Shown here: one piece after another, positions 46,601 through 61,600 of the stretch
Layout: the number at the start of each line of letters is the position of its first letter
How positions within the stretch are numbered: the stretch's first letter is position 1
Assembly: GCF_001577835.2 (NCBI RefSeq)
Contig: NC_029516.1
Span: 51,024,186-51,088,185 of the forward strand
DNA: 64,000 nucleotides
Direction: 5' to 3'
From: Coturnix japonica
Lineage: Eukaryota > Chordata > Aves > Galliformes > Phasianidae
Made by a program: the position numbers and the translations under genes
Notes under the pieces: model-generated
Databases searched by the model: none
What the model was told of the DNA's origin: nothing
What the model saw: only the letters and a program-made list of their open reading frames with translations

Positions 46601-49600
46601 ACGCAGACATTATTTACACAGATGTGGAGCTTCACTTGGGAACAGAAGTTTGCTGAGCAGCAGTGACCAAGGGAGAGTTTTACCTAAAACTACAGGTAAT
46701 CCAGTACTTCCCTCCTACAACAGGCCACACCACAGTCATTCATCACAATGACATCTTGCTTTCACGATGCTGTTTTGCACCAAACGTGTTCCACAAAGAA
46801 CTGTATGCGCAACACATTGAAAACACAGACCAATAATCCTTCTCTTGACACAGAAATGTTTACCCAGCTTTGACAGGTACACAGCCCACGTCCTGCCTGT
46901 TTTGCAGCAATACATCTTCAAAAAAAAGTGTCTTTTTTTATCCTAATTTGGGTGAGGAGCTTTTTTCAAACTGCAGGTGTTTTTTTTTTATTAAATCAGA
47001 TGTCACTGGAGCCAAAAAAGGATGTCACATCATTATGCACATGATTTTTCTTGACATCCGCAGAAATGAACATATGCAAGCTATTCTCTCTAAAAGCTGC
47101 TTAATATTATGCAATTAAAAAACAACCTTTAGACAAAGTGACAGAAAGCATTTTATATTAAGACTCTTCTTGTCAAAAGTGTTTCTCAAGGAATTTTAGG
47201 CGAGCATCTCAAAAAAAAAGCACTCTCTAAGGTTTATGCTGCATACAAATACTTGGCTGTCTTAAAGCTCTGAAGTAACTGTAATGCAATTCATTCTGAA
47301 CCAAGTGGTACAATGAGACACTCCCAGCCATTAGGTCAGGGAGGATCATTTGTTATTCGATATGACAGTGAAAGAAGTAAGAGATGATTCAGGGTATTAG
47401 GAGGCCTTACCTGATGGGCCCACACCTGCAAAAGACAAGAGTTACGTTAAAATTTAGCTCTCATCCATACAAAGTATTGAGAAACTAATTTAGAGAAATG
47501 GAAATCTCACTTGGAGCTGGTGAACATGGGATGAAAGTAGAGTGCCTCAGACAGTCTGTACCACAGATAGCAAAGAACGGCTGAATCTGCAGGCAAAATA
47601 AATTCAGAAAACAAAAAGCTATTCTTAAAAGCAGTTCTGTTCCAGCTTGACTTTCCCCTCTGCCCTTACACTCCTTCTTCTTTACCACAGAGAGACAGAA
47701 TTCTCACTTCCCTTCTGAAAAGATTAACCAAGAATTCTTACATCGTTCACTATGAATTAACAAGGCAGGGAGCTTCTGTGGTTGTGCACCTGTCATTCCC
47801 ATTTCAGACTCTGACTTGGCAACTCTACACTAAGGAAAAGCCACTGTCTACAAAGAAGACCTTTATAAAATATTCTTTCTGCCACAATCATTTCCCTGAT
47901 GTAGGTAATAGCTCAGAACAAAACACAATGCAAAAAATACAGCGTTCTTAAGTTGCACATTGCCTTATTGAGGAAGGAATGACACAGAGATAGCAGTGAG
48001 ATCATACCTGTACTTTGTAGTTGCAGCAAGCTCTCAAGTTCTTCTCCATTTTGATTGTGACATTTGCTTGTGGTTGCAGTTCACCCTGCAAAAGTCAGAT
48101 ATGAGTTAATGGACAGAAGAATAAAATTGAAAATGAAAGAAGGGAAAAAAAAGAAAAGAATCTGAGCAGAGAATACAGAGCATTACAAAGACACAGAGAT
48201 TCCTAATTACTGTTATAAGAGGTCTGGCCACCATCATATGTGACTGACATAGTAACGCTATTAAGACAGCACACTAAGGTTGCACAAGTCACAGGAAACA
48301 AATCTGTACGTTGCATAACTTCAAATATGTTAAGAAATGGTAAGATATTAACATTGTTAACTTAAGCTTAAGTTATTTAATGTGTAAATGTTTAATTAAC
48401 ACGGTTCCTTGTGTTTAATTAAAAAAAGCTGTCAACACTGCCACCCCTGACACTACAGCAGACAAGTTTGTCCTTTGTCAAGAATTCATTGATTTAATAA
48501 TAATGTAAATATGTTCTTTACAGTACTCAGCAAAGATAAACTCCCAAGTGAGGTTTATTAATCTCTGTCAGGAAGGTGTGCACACAGCTGTACCTGCTGT
48601 AATAACATGGCACGCATCGGTACATGGAATACGAAAACTTCAAGTATGGAAGAAATGAAACAATTAAGCAACCTGCCCTCCCCCCAGGAAGGGTGGGGAC
48701 TGGTAACAAATATTCAGTACCTCTCTTCCCTCAGATGCCTGAAACGGGAGGTTTCTTATGTCAAAAGGCATTCTGCATCAGCTTTGTGCTTCTCAAGCAC
48801 ATAGGTCACAAGACCCTGAGGAACTGATTGACAGCTTAATTGAAACACCTGTTACATACAAGCGTCTTGTTCTTAAAAAAAAAAACCAACAAAACACACC
48901 ACAAAAAAACCCAGCAAAACAAAAAACAACTGATCAAACCACCAGCTCTCCCCATACATCACTTTTAATGAACTATTTCAGTCATTTATCAAAGCTCTGT
49001 ACCTTGGCTTTGGTTAATGTATTTAGTCTTAACTCCCAGGTGCTAGCTTGACAAAGGGAAAAAGGGCTGAAGAGTCACAGGTCAAAATTCCATTTCCACT
49101 GCAGGTGCTTACACACCTCATGCATTAAAAAACAAATCTTTGAGAACCTCTTTTTGGTCTTTTATCCACCAGATTCCTGACAGAAATTTCTCTTTTCCAA
49201 AGGCAAGATAATAAACTGAAAAGAACTTGGAAATTGTTGTGCAAGTGCATTCGTTACATCTCCTGCATCTTGGCTCCAACTCCTTTAACAACTGTTAAAG
49301 AAACATTTGTCTAAACTACCACAGAAGATATAATTGATATCATTTAGGAAGGTAATTACCTCTGTGACGTCATGTGTGATCATTTTACATTTCCTCTCAT
49401 TCAGGAAGCTGGTCACATGAATTTGGTATCGGGTTGGTTCCTTCCATGGGTTAAAGCTCACCAGCAGAGTTATATCATCTAGACTTTTAGCGTGGATCCT
49501 GGGCTCCCACAGGCTGCCTGGAAGTAGTGCAGATATTCTTAAATTTCTCAAACATCAAAAGCATTTCAACAGGACATCCATGCCTCTGACATATTCCTAC

Positions 49601-52600
49601 CTGTCTTTATACATGGGGTGGTTCTTTTCATCAGAGGGTCCTTGCAGTCTGCAAGACAGACAGACCATCAGTGACCACTCAGAAACACCATGCTGCGGTT
49701 TAGACGAAATACCCATTTTCTTAGCAGAAGCCAGAGACATAACTTGATAAGCAGATCTGTGCTCCAAAGCAGCAGCAAATTTCAACAGGAGAAACATCAG
49801 TTTGCAGTGTATAAATGAGTGATTCCTCTGATGCTGTTTTTTTCATTATAGAGGTGCTAACAAGAAAAGACTAAAAACATATAGTATTTATAATGACAGT
49901 GTTACTTGACAGCCCCTACTTAGAGATGACTGGTACAGAGGGAGTCATAGTAGAATTAAAGCTTCATATTGATCCTTGGACTGGAAGTATCACAGCCATA
50001 ACTTCCCTCAAAAGAATTCTGTCAAAGGAAAATTAGGAGGTTGGTGTCTTCTTTGCAACCCAAATCCTCTTCCACGTTTATAATTCTGTGAGCTTAATTT
50101 AGAAGACTGGCCCTGCTCTTTGGGACCTTTTTTGAATACAGATACAGAGTTACACATTCAACATTTAGCAATGTGGAATTTACAGTTCTCAGCTTAAACT
50201 ATAGCCCTCCTCCAAGGCTTGGACACAAACAAAAAGAACTCCCTACAACTGCTTGCTTAAACAGTTGAAAGAAAAAATTACAGCTCTTAAGTTTCCAACT
50301 TTCAAGTTCAGGCCCCTGTAATTCACAGGCATGCTCTAATCAGCAAAGCTCCCTGCAGCTGCTGACCTTGACACAATGCATTAGATTTCTGAGGAACAGA
50401 AGAGGATAAAACCAGAAAGGCTCAATATGACCACATACAATAAAGGATAGGATGGCTGAAAACCGAGTACCCCCTCACCTTTTCCAGCGCACACTGATTA
50501 ACACACCACATCCATTGTATCTTCTAACTGCAAAGTCATATTGTCAACTATATGCGAGGAAAAATTTATCAACCAGTTTTTAAACAACGTATAGAATGCA
50601 TTTATAAAGTAGGTAGTGCAACCAGAGAGAGCTGCAGATGTTCCCCATCTTCAGGGAAAACAAGTTCTTAGTCATAGGAAAAAGTTCCTATACAGAAGAA
50701 AGGATCAAGCATTCAGTTCTATCAAATTTCTTGGTAAATCATATCAAACTGTACCTTTGAAATCAAAGTTCATGTGCCTAAAATTTGATAGGCTGTGGAT
50801 TGACTATCCACACCCTCTTCTTCTATTCTAAGAGCTGTGTATCTGCTTATCTATTAGTTAGGGGAATTTCAGGGGAAGGCTCCTCCTCCTGCTCTAAACA
50901 GCAACAAGGGTCCAGTCTCCCTCATCCTCCATGTTTTTGCCCTCTGTCTCCAAGGGGTTAGAAGCCTGCTAATCTTTTTCCCCTTGCTGGGACTTAAGAC
51001 AGTGCTGCTGGTCTGCCCATGTCACTGCATGATAGCATCAACCTCTCTCTAATTGCTGAATACTTATCAGCCCAGTGATTTCCTCTCACAGCCCAACCAC
51101 CTGCTCAGAACGTTCACCAAGCTGGGCAGGTTTGCACCCATGACACCCTCCTCTTTCCTGAGGCCCTTGAGGAACTTGAGTCTTGAATGCTATGAAGGTG
51201 TAGGCAGCTCCGTTTCCTCTCAGGTGCTTCATCTGGATGCACATATCAGCCCAGAAAGGTTGTGGCCCCTCTGTCTGGGTTTCTGCCTCAGCCTGACCAT
51301 TGTGGCAGGTGGTCACCATGTTTGTTTCAATAGAGTGCTGCACCCTGGTGTTCCCAGACGAGAAGAAAGTGGTCTGCCTTGTGCCTTCTCTGCACACCCT
51401 GCCTCAAACTGCTGTGCCATGCCCTTTTTTTTTTTGCCCATCCCAGCCAGCACACTCCTGGTCACTCATGCTCCCCCGAGGGGCTGCCTTTGTATGTGTA
51501 ACACTGCTGAGCTGATCCAGGCCCCACTCCCATTGCATCATCAGCTCTGATGAAGACAGGTGACTCTGGGCAGCTCCCTCTTCACTCTGGCTTCTCCTTT
51601 TTTATTTTCCTCCCCTCAGGTAGACTGTCTCACATGGTGATTCCCCATTTCTCTGTATAACACAGCTGCACTGGTGCTGAAAAATATTATTACTTTATTA
51701 GCAAACTTGCTCACAATTCATGGGCCTAGTTGGAGAAAAACAAACAAACAAACAAACAAACAAAACAACACAATAAAACAGGTCCCTTAGCTAGAAAACA
51801 GAGTCCTAAATTCAAAGCCTAAGGAAAATAGAGCATCTCTTACCAGGCATTGTGAGAGACTTGGACTTGCAATTGTAGTCTCCCTTTACACTCAGTTTGG
51901 GTAGGTGGTAGACAGTCACTTGGTAAGTCTGGCCAGGTTCCACCTCAAAGCGGTTAAAAGTGAAATTCCACTGAAAACCAAACACAGTCAAAATGAGACT
52001 GCTGTGCTATTAAGAAACTGAAATTAACTGGTCCTGTCCAATTCTGTTGTCTTACATGAACTTTTTTCTAAAGCTTGGCAGTAGAAAACAACTTATATGC
52101 ATTAAATCATTAAATATATCAGTTCTCTGGTCTATTTCAAATTCTTATGTTTGGGATGAAAGGAAAAAAAATTATTTACTGGGAATCTCTGAGTTGATAC
52201 AAAAGTCTCGTGACTTCTCAGAGAATACAAGAGAGAACTTGAATTACAAAGAAAGGCAGAGTTAGAAAGGAGGCTGTTTCTCAATGGCCAAACAGAATGC
52301 AAAAACTCCAACTGTTTGCTTTAAGCATTATCCAGGACAGCAACACATGGTAGGTAGCGAGAGACGGTACTTAAACTCAGAGAACAGTAAAAGTGAAAGG
52401 GAAACCAACTACGTAGAGCAGCCCGTAGATGGATACATGCAGGCACAGAACAAAATGGGTATGACACCAGACCTCAGATCTAATATCTTGATTGTTATGC
52501 CAACTCTTCTAACTAAACAGTCTGTACATAAAGAGGGGAAAAAAAAACCAACAAAAATAAAAGGTAGCCTTGCTATAAGATAGGAAAAGCAGAACCAAAC

Positions 52601-55600
52601 CCATGGTAGTTCAGGGCTCCTAGCACTCACCCGGCCTCCATCTGGACGGACCTGAAGAGGCAAGTTGTTCTGAAATTCAAACTGGGCGCAGATCTGTTGA
52701 TTGCTGCTCACTTGCATGACAGCCAGCTCTGCCCCTCGGAGATAGCGGATGCTAGCTGCAGGCACACAGACAGAGATGTGTTTTCCCTTTCCTGTCAGCT
52801 GCATGCGTGAAGGCTGCAACCCCACAGAGATCACCACTGTGCCTAGACTTGTTGCAGCCTTACTCCTTTGAGGTGCTGGTGATCTTAGCACATAGATAAC
52901 AGGCTATTAAAAACCAAGTGTGCAGGGTTGACTAACATCACTGCTAGCTTACAGGTTGTCCTGCACAGCAAGAGCTCCATCCATGCTGATGACAAGGCAG
53001 AGCAGCAGGCAATTGCATCCTCTAGGCACCCTGGAAGTTCTTGGGTTGTTTGGTGATGCATTTAGCTCTGCCTTTCAATACTGCTTTGTGCACCAAAGCA
53101 AATACTGTTGTACCTGATATAAGCAATCCCAGTGAGCAAGTTCATAACAATGGCTGCACCAAATGATTGGGTTACCTGAGGCACACCTGCTTCTAATCTA
53201 TGCTGAGGTCACAGCTCTATACTGCCCTCAGACATAGATCCCGCAGAAGCAGAATTAAGCATGTTTGTTTCCTATCTTGAATAACTGTAAAATTATGAAT
53301 AACATAAGCAGAACATCATATATAAACAAAAATCCATCAGATATTTGGACAGTAAGAAAACCTGACTAACTGGTACTCGTTAAGACTCTAAAAAGAGAAT
53401 TACTTCCCTGCCAAGACACACCTGCACATAGAAAATTTAAGTTACAACAGCTAGATTACCCTACATAGGAGGCATTTGCACATGTATCACTATTTGCATG
53501 CTCCCAAATTAACTCTCATTTGTTCAGTTTGCAGATGTAATTCTCCTACATGAGACTGCAGCAGTCACTACTATTGCAAAACATGAAGCATGAGTCTTCC
53601 TTTTCCCCCTTGCTGTTGTGGTAAAGGTACTCTTGGGTTAGGTTTTATTTGCTTTTCCCATTTTAACTGCCATTATCCCATGCTAATGGGAGCGTTCTCA
53701 ATCCCCAGCATACCCCAAATCTTGATTCATTCCTCAAGAAAGAACAAAACTACCCTTCAAGTGAAAGCAAAGCAGCCAAAAGCCCAGATTTCAAGCTGCC
53801 CTTCTACAGCTCAATCATTAAACGTCTTCAAGTCATAATTCTCCTCCCTGTCCTTCCTAGACCACACCTCATTCCTCTGTTCTGCTTACCATCAGTGGCC
53901 ACCTTCCACTCTATCCGAAGCACTGGGAGCAGTTCTCCATCTGTCTGACGGAAAACATCAGAGAAGACATCAAGGCTGCTGGGAGCAGAGGGTGTCCACG
54001 TCTGATTCTGCAGCCAGCTCCTCTCTATGCAGGTACCTGCCCAGCAAATAAAAGCTGTTATACAAAGGAGGACGGAATAAAGTCTGCTTAACTGCAGTTA
54101 CTGCCTGCGTGAGGGTTACTCAGAGGGCAGATCTGAGTGACAGATTGCTTCACTGTTCAAAAAGGCAGCTTTCAGCATGTCAATAATTTATAAACTGCCC
54201 GTAATATTCTCAACTCAGGCATTCTGGTAACTCACACTTCCTCTTTTCCTTGAAATCCATTAATAGATGATCACAGTTAGCTTAGCTGGGTCAAGTCAGT
54301 TTACTCAGTACCTCCCACAGCAAGTCCCCATCTTGCTGTTGAAACAGAACTGTGCTAGAACACCAGCACTCATTCCAAGCCTTCCAATGATAATGTCAGG
54401 TACTCAAGCAGTTCTTTAAACAATAGTCAACTTTTGGAACAACTGCCTTATTTCTAATTTGAATACACATCTGACTTCAGCTTCCATTGACTGCTCTTGC
54501 ACTGCCTTTCCGAAACTAATGAGCCCTCTGGACAGAAATATAATTCATGTCAGTCAATGGAGTGTTATGAGAAACAGGGCCTGTAATCCCATTAGAAAGT
54601 GATATCAGGTATGACAGGCATTAGATGGACACGATAAGCGAAATGCTAGAAGTCTAAGTGGATCATCCAGACACGTTAAAAATGGCTTTGCTGAGTATGA
54701 GTGAAGCACCAACACGGGAAGAACCAGTCTGCCAAGTCAAGGAGGAGCTGCAAGTGGGAAATTGTTACTGTCTGAATGTTTTAAATAGATCTGTGACAGT
54801 GGCAAGAATTAACCCAACAGTATGCATTTTTCTAAAGAAAAAAAGATAAAAAATCCAAGAGTAAATTTTAAATATCTAGTGATGGAGCATCTGATAACTA
54901 TCAGACTTGGGGGTATAGGAAAAGCAGAACCATACTGACATACCTATGATCACTGAATACGTGACATTGAGAAGTGTGCCAAGCACTAACAAGACTTCCC
55001 CTAGTATGTACTAAGAACCAAGAGGCAGAATTTAAACCAAATATTCAATCAAGGCAGAATCGTAATGGTGGAGCTGCAGTTTGGCTTTGCTGTGCTTTCA
55101 GGCTGTATTGTAATGCCTAGCTGCCAATGGGAAAGGTGATCCTCATAAACTAAGCAAGCTGGGTTGTGTGCTTTTTCCCACACCCCAACTCTACCCTGGG
55201 AAAGAGACAACTTCCTTTTGTCTATTAGCTGGAACTGATCGTGGATCAAACCGAAGACTCCCTGAGCAATGCTGCACTCGGATGTGACATCTCTGTGACT
55301 CCAACAGGAAGGACTTTCCATATGAAGCCAGTTAAAAAAAAACAAAGGGGTGAGCTGATGAGAACGTGGCAATGAAGAAAAACATGACTTACTATTTCCT
55401 ACGAGGCAGTTTAAATCCTGTTGGGGGAAGAAAAAAGAAAAAGAATATTAGTCATCAAATAGAAACTGAACTGAAAATAGCTTGTTTCTCTTTGGTAGCG
55501 GGAGGAAAGCAATTTAGTGAATAGCAAGGCATATGAGCTGCCAGAATCAGCCATCACACATCTACATAAAGTTGTTCCGCAGAAAAGCAAAGCTTGGGTT

Positions 55601-58600
55601 TGGGTTTAGCCACTGCCCGATGACCTGACACACATGCCCTGCACATTCAACTGGAGATGATGGGGGCTCTGCTTGGTTTTCCCCACATGTGTTTTGTTTA
55701 TACTGGGAGACCACACCATCAGTAGGAAAAAAACATGCAAACTTGCTTGGTAACGTGATCCTAGTGATAAAAGAAGTTTTTGCTGTTTTTGCAGATTAAG
55801 ATGAAGGCAAGGTTTCCTCCCACTCTCTTCCTGTGCCTCAGCATATAAAGGGGAATACATCATTGCACTGTGGTCACAATAGGAAACAAGGCAGTGGTGT
55901 TTCTGATCTCTGTGCAGCTTGTAATGGCCAGCACAAGGTGTGCTTGGCTTGTGGATACAGCCAGGCATCACATCATCAGCCACACTGACCAACTAGTCAT
56001 TTCAAATGGAAACACAGCTCTGCTAGCTATGGAAAAGCACACATGCCATCAGCAGTCATTTTTCAACAAGCACAACTGTGCTCTCTCAAACCTCGAGCAA
56101 AAGCAAGCAGATTTGGCATTAAGGTCTTTGTGCTTAACAAAAAATCCAAAACAACAACAACCAACCAAACTGAACATCTCTTCCAGGCTTTTACCCAAGT
56201 GGAAACAACAGAAAGCTGTAAATCTTCAGGCTTCCATCACAAGTAACGCATCCACACTGCAATAAATAGTGGCAGTATAAAAACACCCGTCTCAGGTGCT
56301 TTAGGGCTTTTTTGACATACGAATACAGATATACTAAGAAAGATTCAGTGCATTACTTACGTTGCAGAGTACTAATCAACTTCATTATCGCTTAGAAAAC
56401 CGTCATTTCATTTCAGTCACAAGGAAGAAATCTGCCTAATCAGCCACGCTGCGTATTTAAACATAAATCTATGCAGGCAGAACCCTTGCCTTCACCTGCC
56501 CTGTTTCAGCTCTGGAATAGTGGTTCAGAGCTCACTGAGGAAACCCCAGCCACAGGCTGGGGCTTTTCCCATTGCAGGATGGGGCCTCGGGACAGGTGGC
56601 ACCAAGAGTCACACAGCAGTGCCCTGCCTTGGGCAACAGAGCTGTAGTGTAACTACAAAAATAAATGGATATGCTTATCATCAGTGTGTAAAACGTCCAG
56701 GAGGAGCTTGACTGTAAAGGTCAGAACAGTCACAGCTGGAGGAAACACCCTGATAATCTGAACATCAGATAGCAACCTAGTGTGAACTGTACTCCTACTA
56801 TTACACCACACTTAACTATTGCAGATAAATCCTCCACTGCTTATATCCTTTTGTACTTATTTAATAGAAATGTTACCACAACTTTGTATCTCTCAAATCA
56901 GCTAAAGTTTACGGTTTCTTTTTTCCACCACTGGAAGACTCTCATGTAATATCTGCAATGGAAACAACCTTGAGTGCAAGCAAGCAAATGCTGATGAACC
57001 AGGACAATATTATCTATGCTACCTTCACAGACTGATGTATACTAGGTAACTCTTTCAGTGTGACAGTGCCACTTGCATAAGCAGGTACACTGGTTTTGGC
57101 TAGGATGGAGTCAATCCTTCTCACAGCAGCTGTGTTTGGAGTTCGTGATGGCAGTAGAGCCAATCTCACAGCCATTACCAAGCAGTGCTGGCGCAGCACT
57201 GAGGTACCTCCTTGCTCCTCTTCATGCAGTTCCTTACAGCTGCCTGCCTGACCCATGAGTCTCCTTTTTGTGACCCTCTGGCTCTCCCCAGCCAACTGAG
57301 AGTAGCCAGTGAGCAGTGGGGTAGGCTGAGGAGAGCAACAAAAGTAATGGGCTACAAGCCGTGGGTTTGGTTCATAACCTAATGACTTTTGTTAAAGGCT
57401 ACCAATTATTATTCAGTCATTTTGTCCTCCTGTTGTTTCAGTTATCAGTAATTATTGTAAACTGTCCCATGATACGGTCCTTATATAAATTATAATGCAT
57501 TATTTGCTTGAAGAGCAGCACCATCTGCTTTTATCTGCATGTTGGTGCTTCTGTTTAACAGCAGATAAGACAATTAACCAGGCAACAGTTGTAATTTGTT
57601 TTGTTTCATTATCAATGTGAACGTTGAACCAGCATAACAGATTAGTGGACTCTTTCTTCCTCCAGTTACACCACCCTGGGTGAAGCATTTGCAGAGATGA
57701 GACTACCCCCTTTCTGGTGTTCTATGAAAAAGAAACAGCTGAACGGGGAACACTCAGCCAGTTAATGATGATTCAGAACTGAAACCTGACAATTAAGATG
57801 TCTTTAAACTTTCAACACTGAGTTTCTACTGGGACAAACAACAAGGTGTCACTGTGCCTGAGACCCACCCAATGATTTTCATAGAATTGCCTGAGTTGGA
57901 AGGGACCTATAAAGGCCATCTGGTCCAACTCCCCTGCAGTGAACAGGGACACCCACAGCTAGATCAGGTTGCTCAGAGCCCCGTCCAGCCTGACCTTGTG
58001 TGTCTCCAGGGATGGGGCATCCACCACCTCTCTGGGCAAACCATTCCAGTGCTTCACTACCCTTATCATAAAAAAATTCTTTTCTTATATCCAGCCTAAA
58101 TCTCCCCTGCTGTAGTTTGAAACTGTTCTCCCTTGTCCTATTCAAGAGGCTGTTGAGTGCTTTCCCACCCCACATGTACCAACCACGTTGGTTTACTATA
58201 TTGTTAGTAGTTGAGAATTTAACAAGGTTGTCACCAGAAGGGAAGGACCCTCTGTCCAGGGGGCAACCTGCACTGGCCCAGCTGCTGGCCCACTCCCTTC
58301 CCAGTCCCAAGGCAACACAGGGATGACCCAGCAGCCCCGAACACCCAGAAGAAGAATCAATCCAGTCAGCATGTCCTTACTGTTGGCCACTGGAAACCAA
58401 CAGGAGATGAAGCCACAATGCTGACACAACTTTACACCAAAAGAACGTAACTCCAGAGAATGACAGCTCAAAACCTGGAGGCAACTAAAGACAAAAAATA
58501 AGTCAGTTTTGCAGTAAAACAAGTCAATTACCTCTAGCATTGCACGAGCTACTTCCTTAGCACTGGAGGGGAATACTGACTTTCAGCTTTATCTGATGCA

Positions 58601-61600
58601 CTCGTTCATTCAGACTGCATTAGCAAAGCTGCAGTCAGCAGAAACAATTAACCTAGTTTCCCTCCATGAACAAACACAAGTTTAGATCATACAGCAGAAA
58701 TACAATAACAGTGCTGGTTGCTTCTGCTCGCCCACACAAAACTAGAAGCGTTGACAGAGCTGAGACATGTCAGGCTGCACAGGACTGACAAGCAAGCAAA
58801 TGGGAGAAGGCAGAACAAATGCAGAACTCTGTACAAATGCTGGAGATAAAGCGTACAGCCAGGCAGGGTGCAGTGTGTGTTGGTACAGAAGAGGCTTTAA
58901 CTGAGATGTTCTCCCATTCTCCCTACTGTGTCTCAAGATGAAGAAATGGAGCTATAGGGACACATGCTGCCTGGAACCTTCTGGCAGAGGAGCACAGGCA
59001 CAGCCAACTCCTCCTGTGTACTTGTCATATCTCGCAGAAAGCCAAACAACTGTTTCTTTTACTTTTTCAAGCCTTTTTTCTTCCTTTTGACATCACAGAA
59101 GAACAGACCGTATGGCAAGGAGAATCACATGAATCTGAAACATATGAGAAACTGATTAACAGCAGCACGTCATAAGAATTCAATTGAAATAATTGGAGGC
59201 CAAGATTTCCCAGCAGGATGCTGTGGTAACTAGCAAGAAACTGAAGTAAGCTGGGCAGGCAGCCAGTTTTATCTTAAAGAGCAACTGCTGAGTGGGAAGA
59301 GCTCCAGCTCCCCAAATCCGCCTCTCACCTGATGACTGTCTGATATGAAATCTTCTACAGTTCCCCTTTCCTGATTAGTCCATTCGAAGAAACAGAGATC
59401 AATTGGACGTGAACACATAAAACCAATAATCACTGAAAAACGATTCATTTAAGGCTGGTGGAAAACTATTTTCTACAAACTGTGTGTGCTTTAATTTAGA
59501 AGCCATAGAGAAAATATTCTCTTCTACAAATTCTAAGCAAAATAGATCCAACTTTAGAAGAGGAAGTTACTTCATTAAAATTACTTTGAGGGTATTCTCT
59601 TATCATGTTTTGGTAGCTCTGATCACTGATCCTTTTTAGGCCAGGAAATTCTATTTTAGAAACTCTAAGCATGAACAGGGTCAGTGTTTCCATCCTACAC
59701 AGCAAACCCTCACAGAAAGCAATGGGAGAAGTTCAACAGCAAACACAAAGTGAACATGCTTGTAAAGGAGGCACAAGTAAAGGCTTCCTCACATGCATCA
59801 CCATCACTCTCTTAGTGAAAGACGTCGCATCCACTCTTCTCTGGAGACCCAGTGAATGTCATTGAGCCAACAACAGTGTCTCCCATGACCCAACTAGGCA
59901 CACTGACCTAAGCCTATAGGGTCGGCGAGGCTACCACAAACCCCACATCCTGCTGACACCAGGTAGGGTTCCTTAGGAGGGGCACACAGGGAGAACAGCC
60001 AGATGGGATCTGTGTATGCCTGGGGACGAAAGCCAGCCCCGCCTCCTTGGAGATGACACATTCCAGTAGCAGTTACTGGAAGGAGCTGTTTGCAGCCCAG
60101 CTGCTCAGCCTATGGCCAGACAGGCTTGATGTGGAGCAGAGGTGAATAAGGAACAATAAGTGAATAAGTGCGCTCGTTGACGCTTTAATACACCGGGCTC
60201 CAGCTGATGTTTTACTTTTGTTACAATTAGAGGTGTCTGTGATACTGATGCTACACTTTCACTCCTCTGTCCCTGGCTGGAAACCTGCTGGTGCTCACTC
60301 TGCCCTTCCTCAATGCCTGGCAGCAGCGGGTGAGCAGGAGGATGTGGTCTCAGCACCCAGCCCAACCCTGACACCACAGGAGGGGCTCCCGGCTCTCCGG
60401 GTGCAGTGCAACTAACAGAAAAGGGAAACAGCTACCAACCGCCGCAGCCTCAGTCAGTTGCACTTCTGTATGTGTGTGTACCATTACCTTCAGCAGGGCT
60501 GCTCGCAGGTTTGTCTTTAAGCCAGCTCCTCTTTGAAAGCTGGAGCTGCGCTGGGGAGTCCCTCACTGTGCTTAGCGGTCTGTCTTCCCTTTAAAAGAAG
60601 CTGAGAGCCAGGGAGATGGTCAGCACAAGCATCAAGGACTGCAGGAACTCCACACTGTGTTGCTTTCAAGCTCTGTGTGACTAATGGTGTTTGGGACGCC
60701 CATGCAGTTTTGTAACGTCCTCTTTGCCTTTTCTAAGAGCTTTCACTTTGAAATTTCACAACATCCAGCCCAAAGTAAAACCATGGAAATGGGGGGTATT
60801 TTTACATAGGAGCATAAAGCAGCAGCAGAGGAGAGGTCAGGTAACAACAGGAACAAACAAGTGACCAAACTTTAGGAAAGGACAGAGAGTAGAAGGACAG
60901 GCAATGCATACAGGAAAAGGTTACAGAAGTAGTGTCACACAGTTCAGGAGGGGCCCTGGCTTCCTGTGAGGCTGGGCAGATGGCACCAGGAGTACAGGAC
61001 GTGTCTGTCAGCCTGACACTCAGCACAACATCGATCTGACTTGGGTGGGACAGGAGAATACTTCTACACTACATGACGTGCTGAAGGCTCACCCACAAGG
61101 CTTGGAGATTGCAGCTGTGTCACAGAGCAGACGGGACCCGTCTCTTAAACAAGACATTCCCTCCGTGCCACTGACCACACGCACCCTGATGTCACACGCA
61201 GAGGGAAATTCCTTTCTCACGAGAGCTGGGAGAACACGGTGCTTCCAAGAAGACGGACGGCGCTACAAGAAGCGAACCGCTTACAGTCCCATTCATAGCC
61301 GTACCATCCCGAAGCAAAGGGACGCAGCTACACCCGAGCAGCCGCTTCCCCAACGCAGCGTCCCTCGTCCCTCCCCTCAGGCCGGGAGCGGGAGGCCGCA
61401 GCGCCCGGCACAGGAGAGGCCCCGGGCTGGCAGCGGTCGCACTCTGCCTCTCGGGGCGGGCCACGGCAGCCCCGCGTTCCCCGAAGCTCCCCACGATCCC
61501 TCCCCGGCTCTTACCGGCTGGGAGCACGTGAAGGCCGGCGCGGCCCCGATGAGCAAGCGCAGCGCGGCGGCTGCGGGCGGCACGGGAAGGACGAGAAGGA

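Larger units (their letters stand above)
55418..61514 (-). other. IL17RA: IL17RA intron 1
   Basis: A 6.1-kb first intron holding an LTR-like remnant (57.1 kb) and a CR1 copy (57.9 kb). No additional exon is supported. Confidence 0.6.

Noticed and set aside
56520-56580. Small CCCCAGCC/GGCTGGGG inverted repeat
   Set aside because: Short GC palindrome in an intron, no supporting context.
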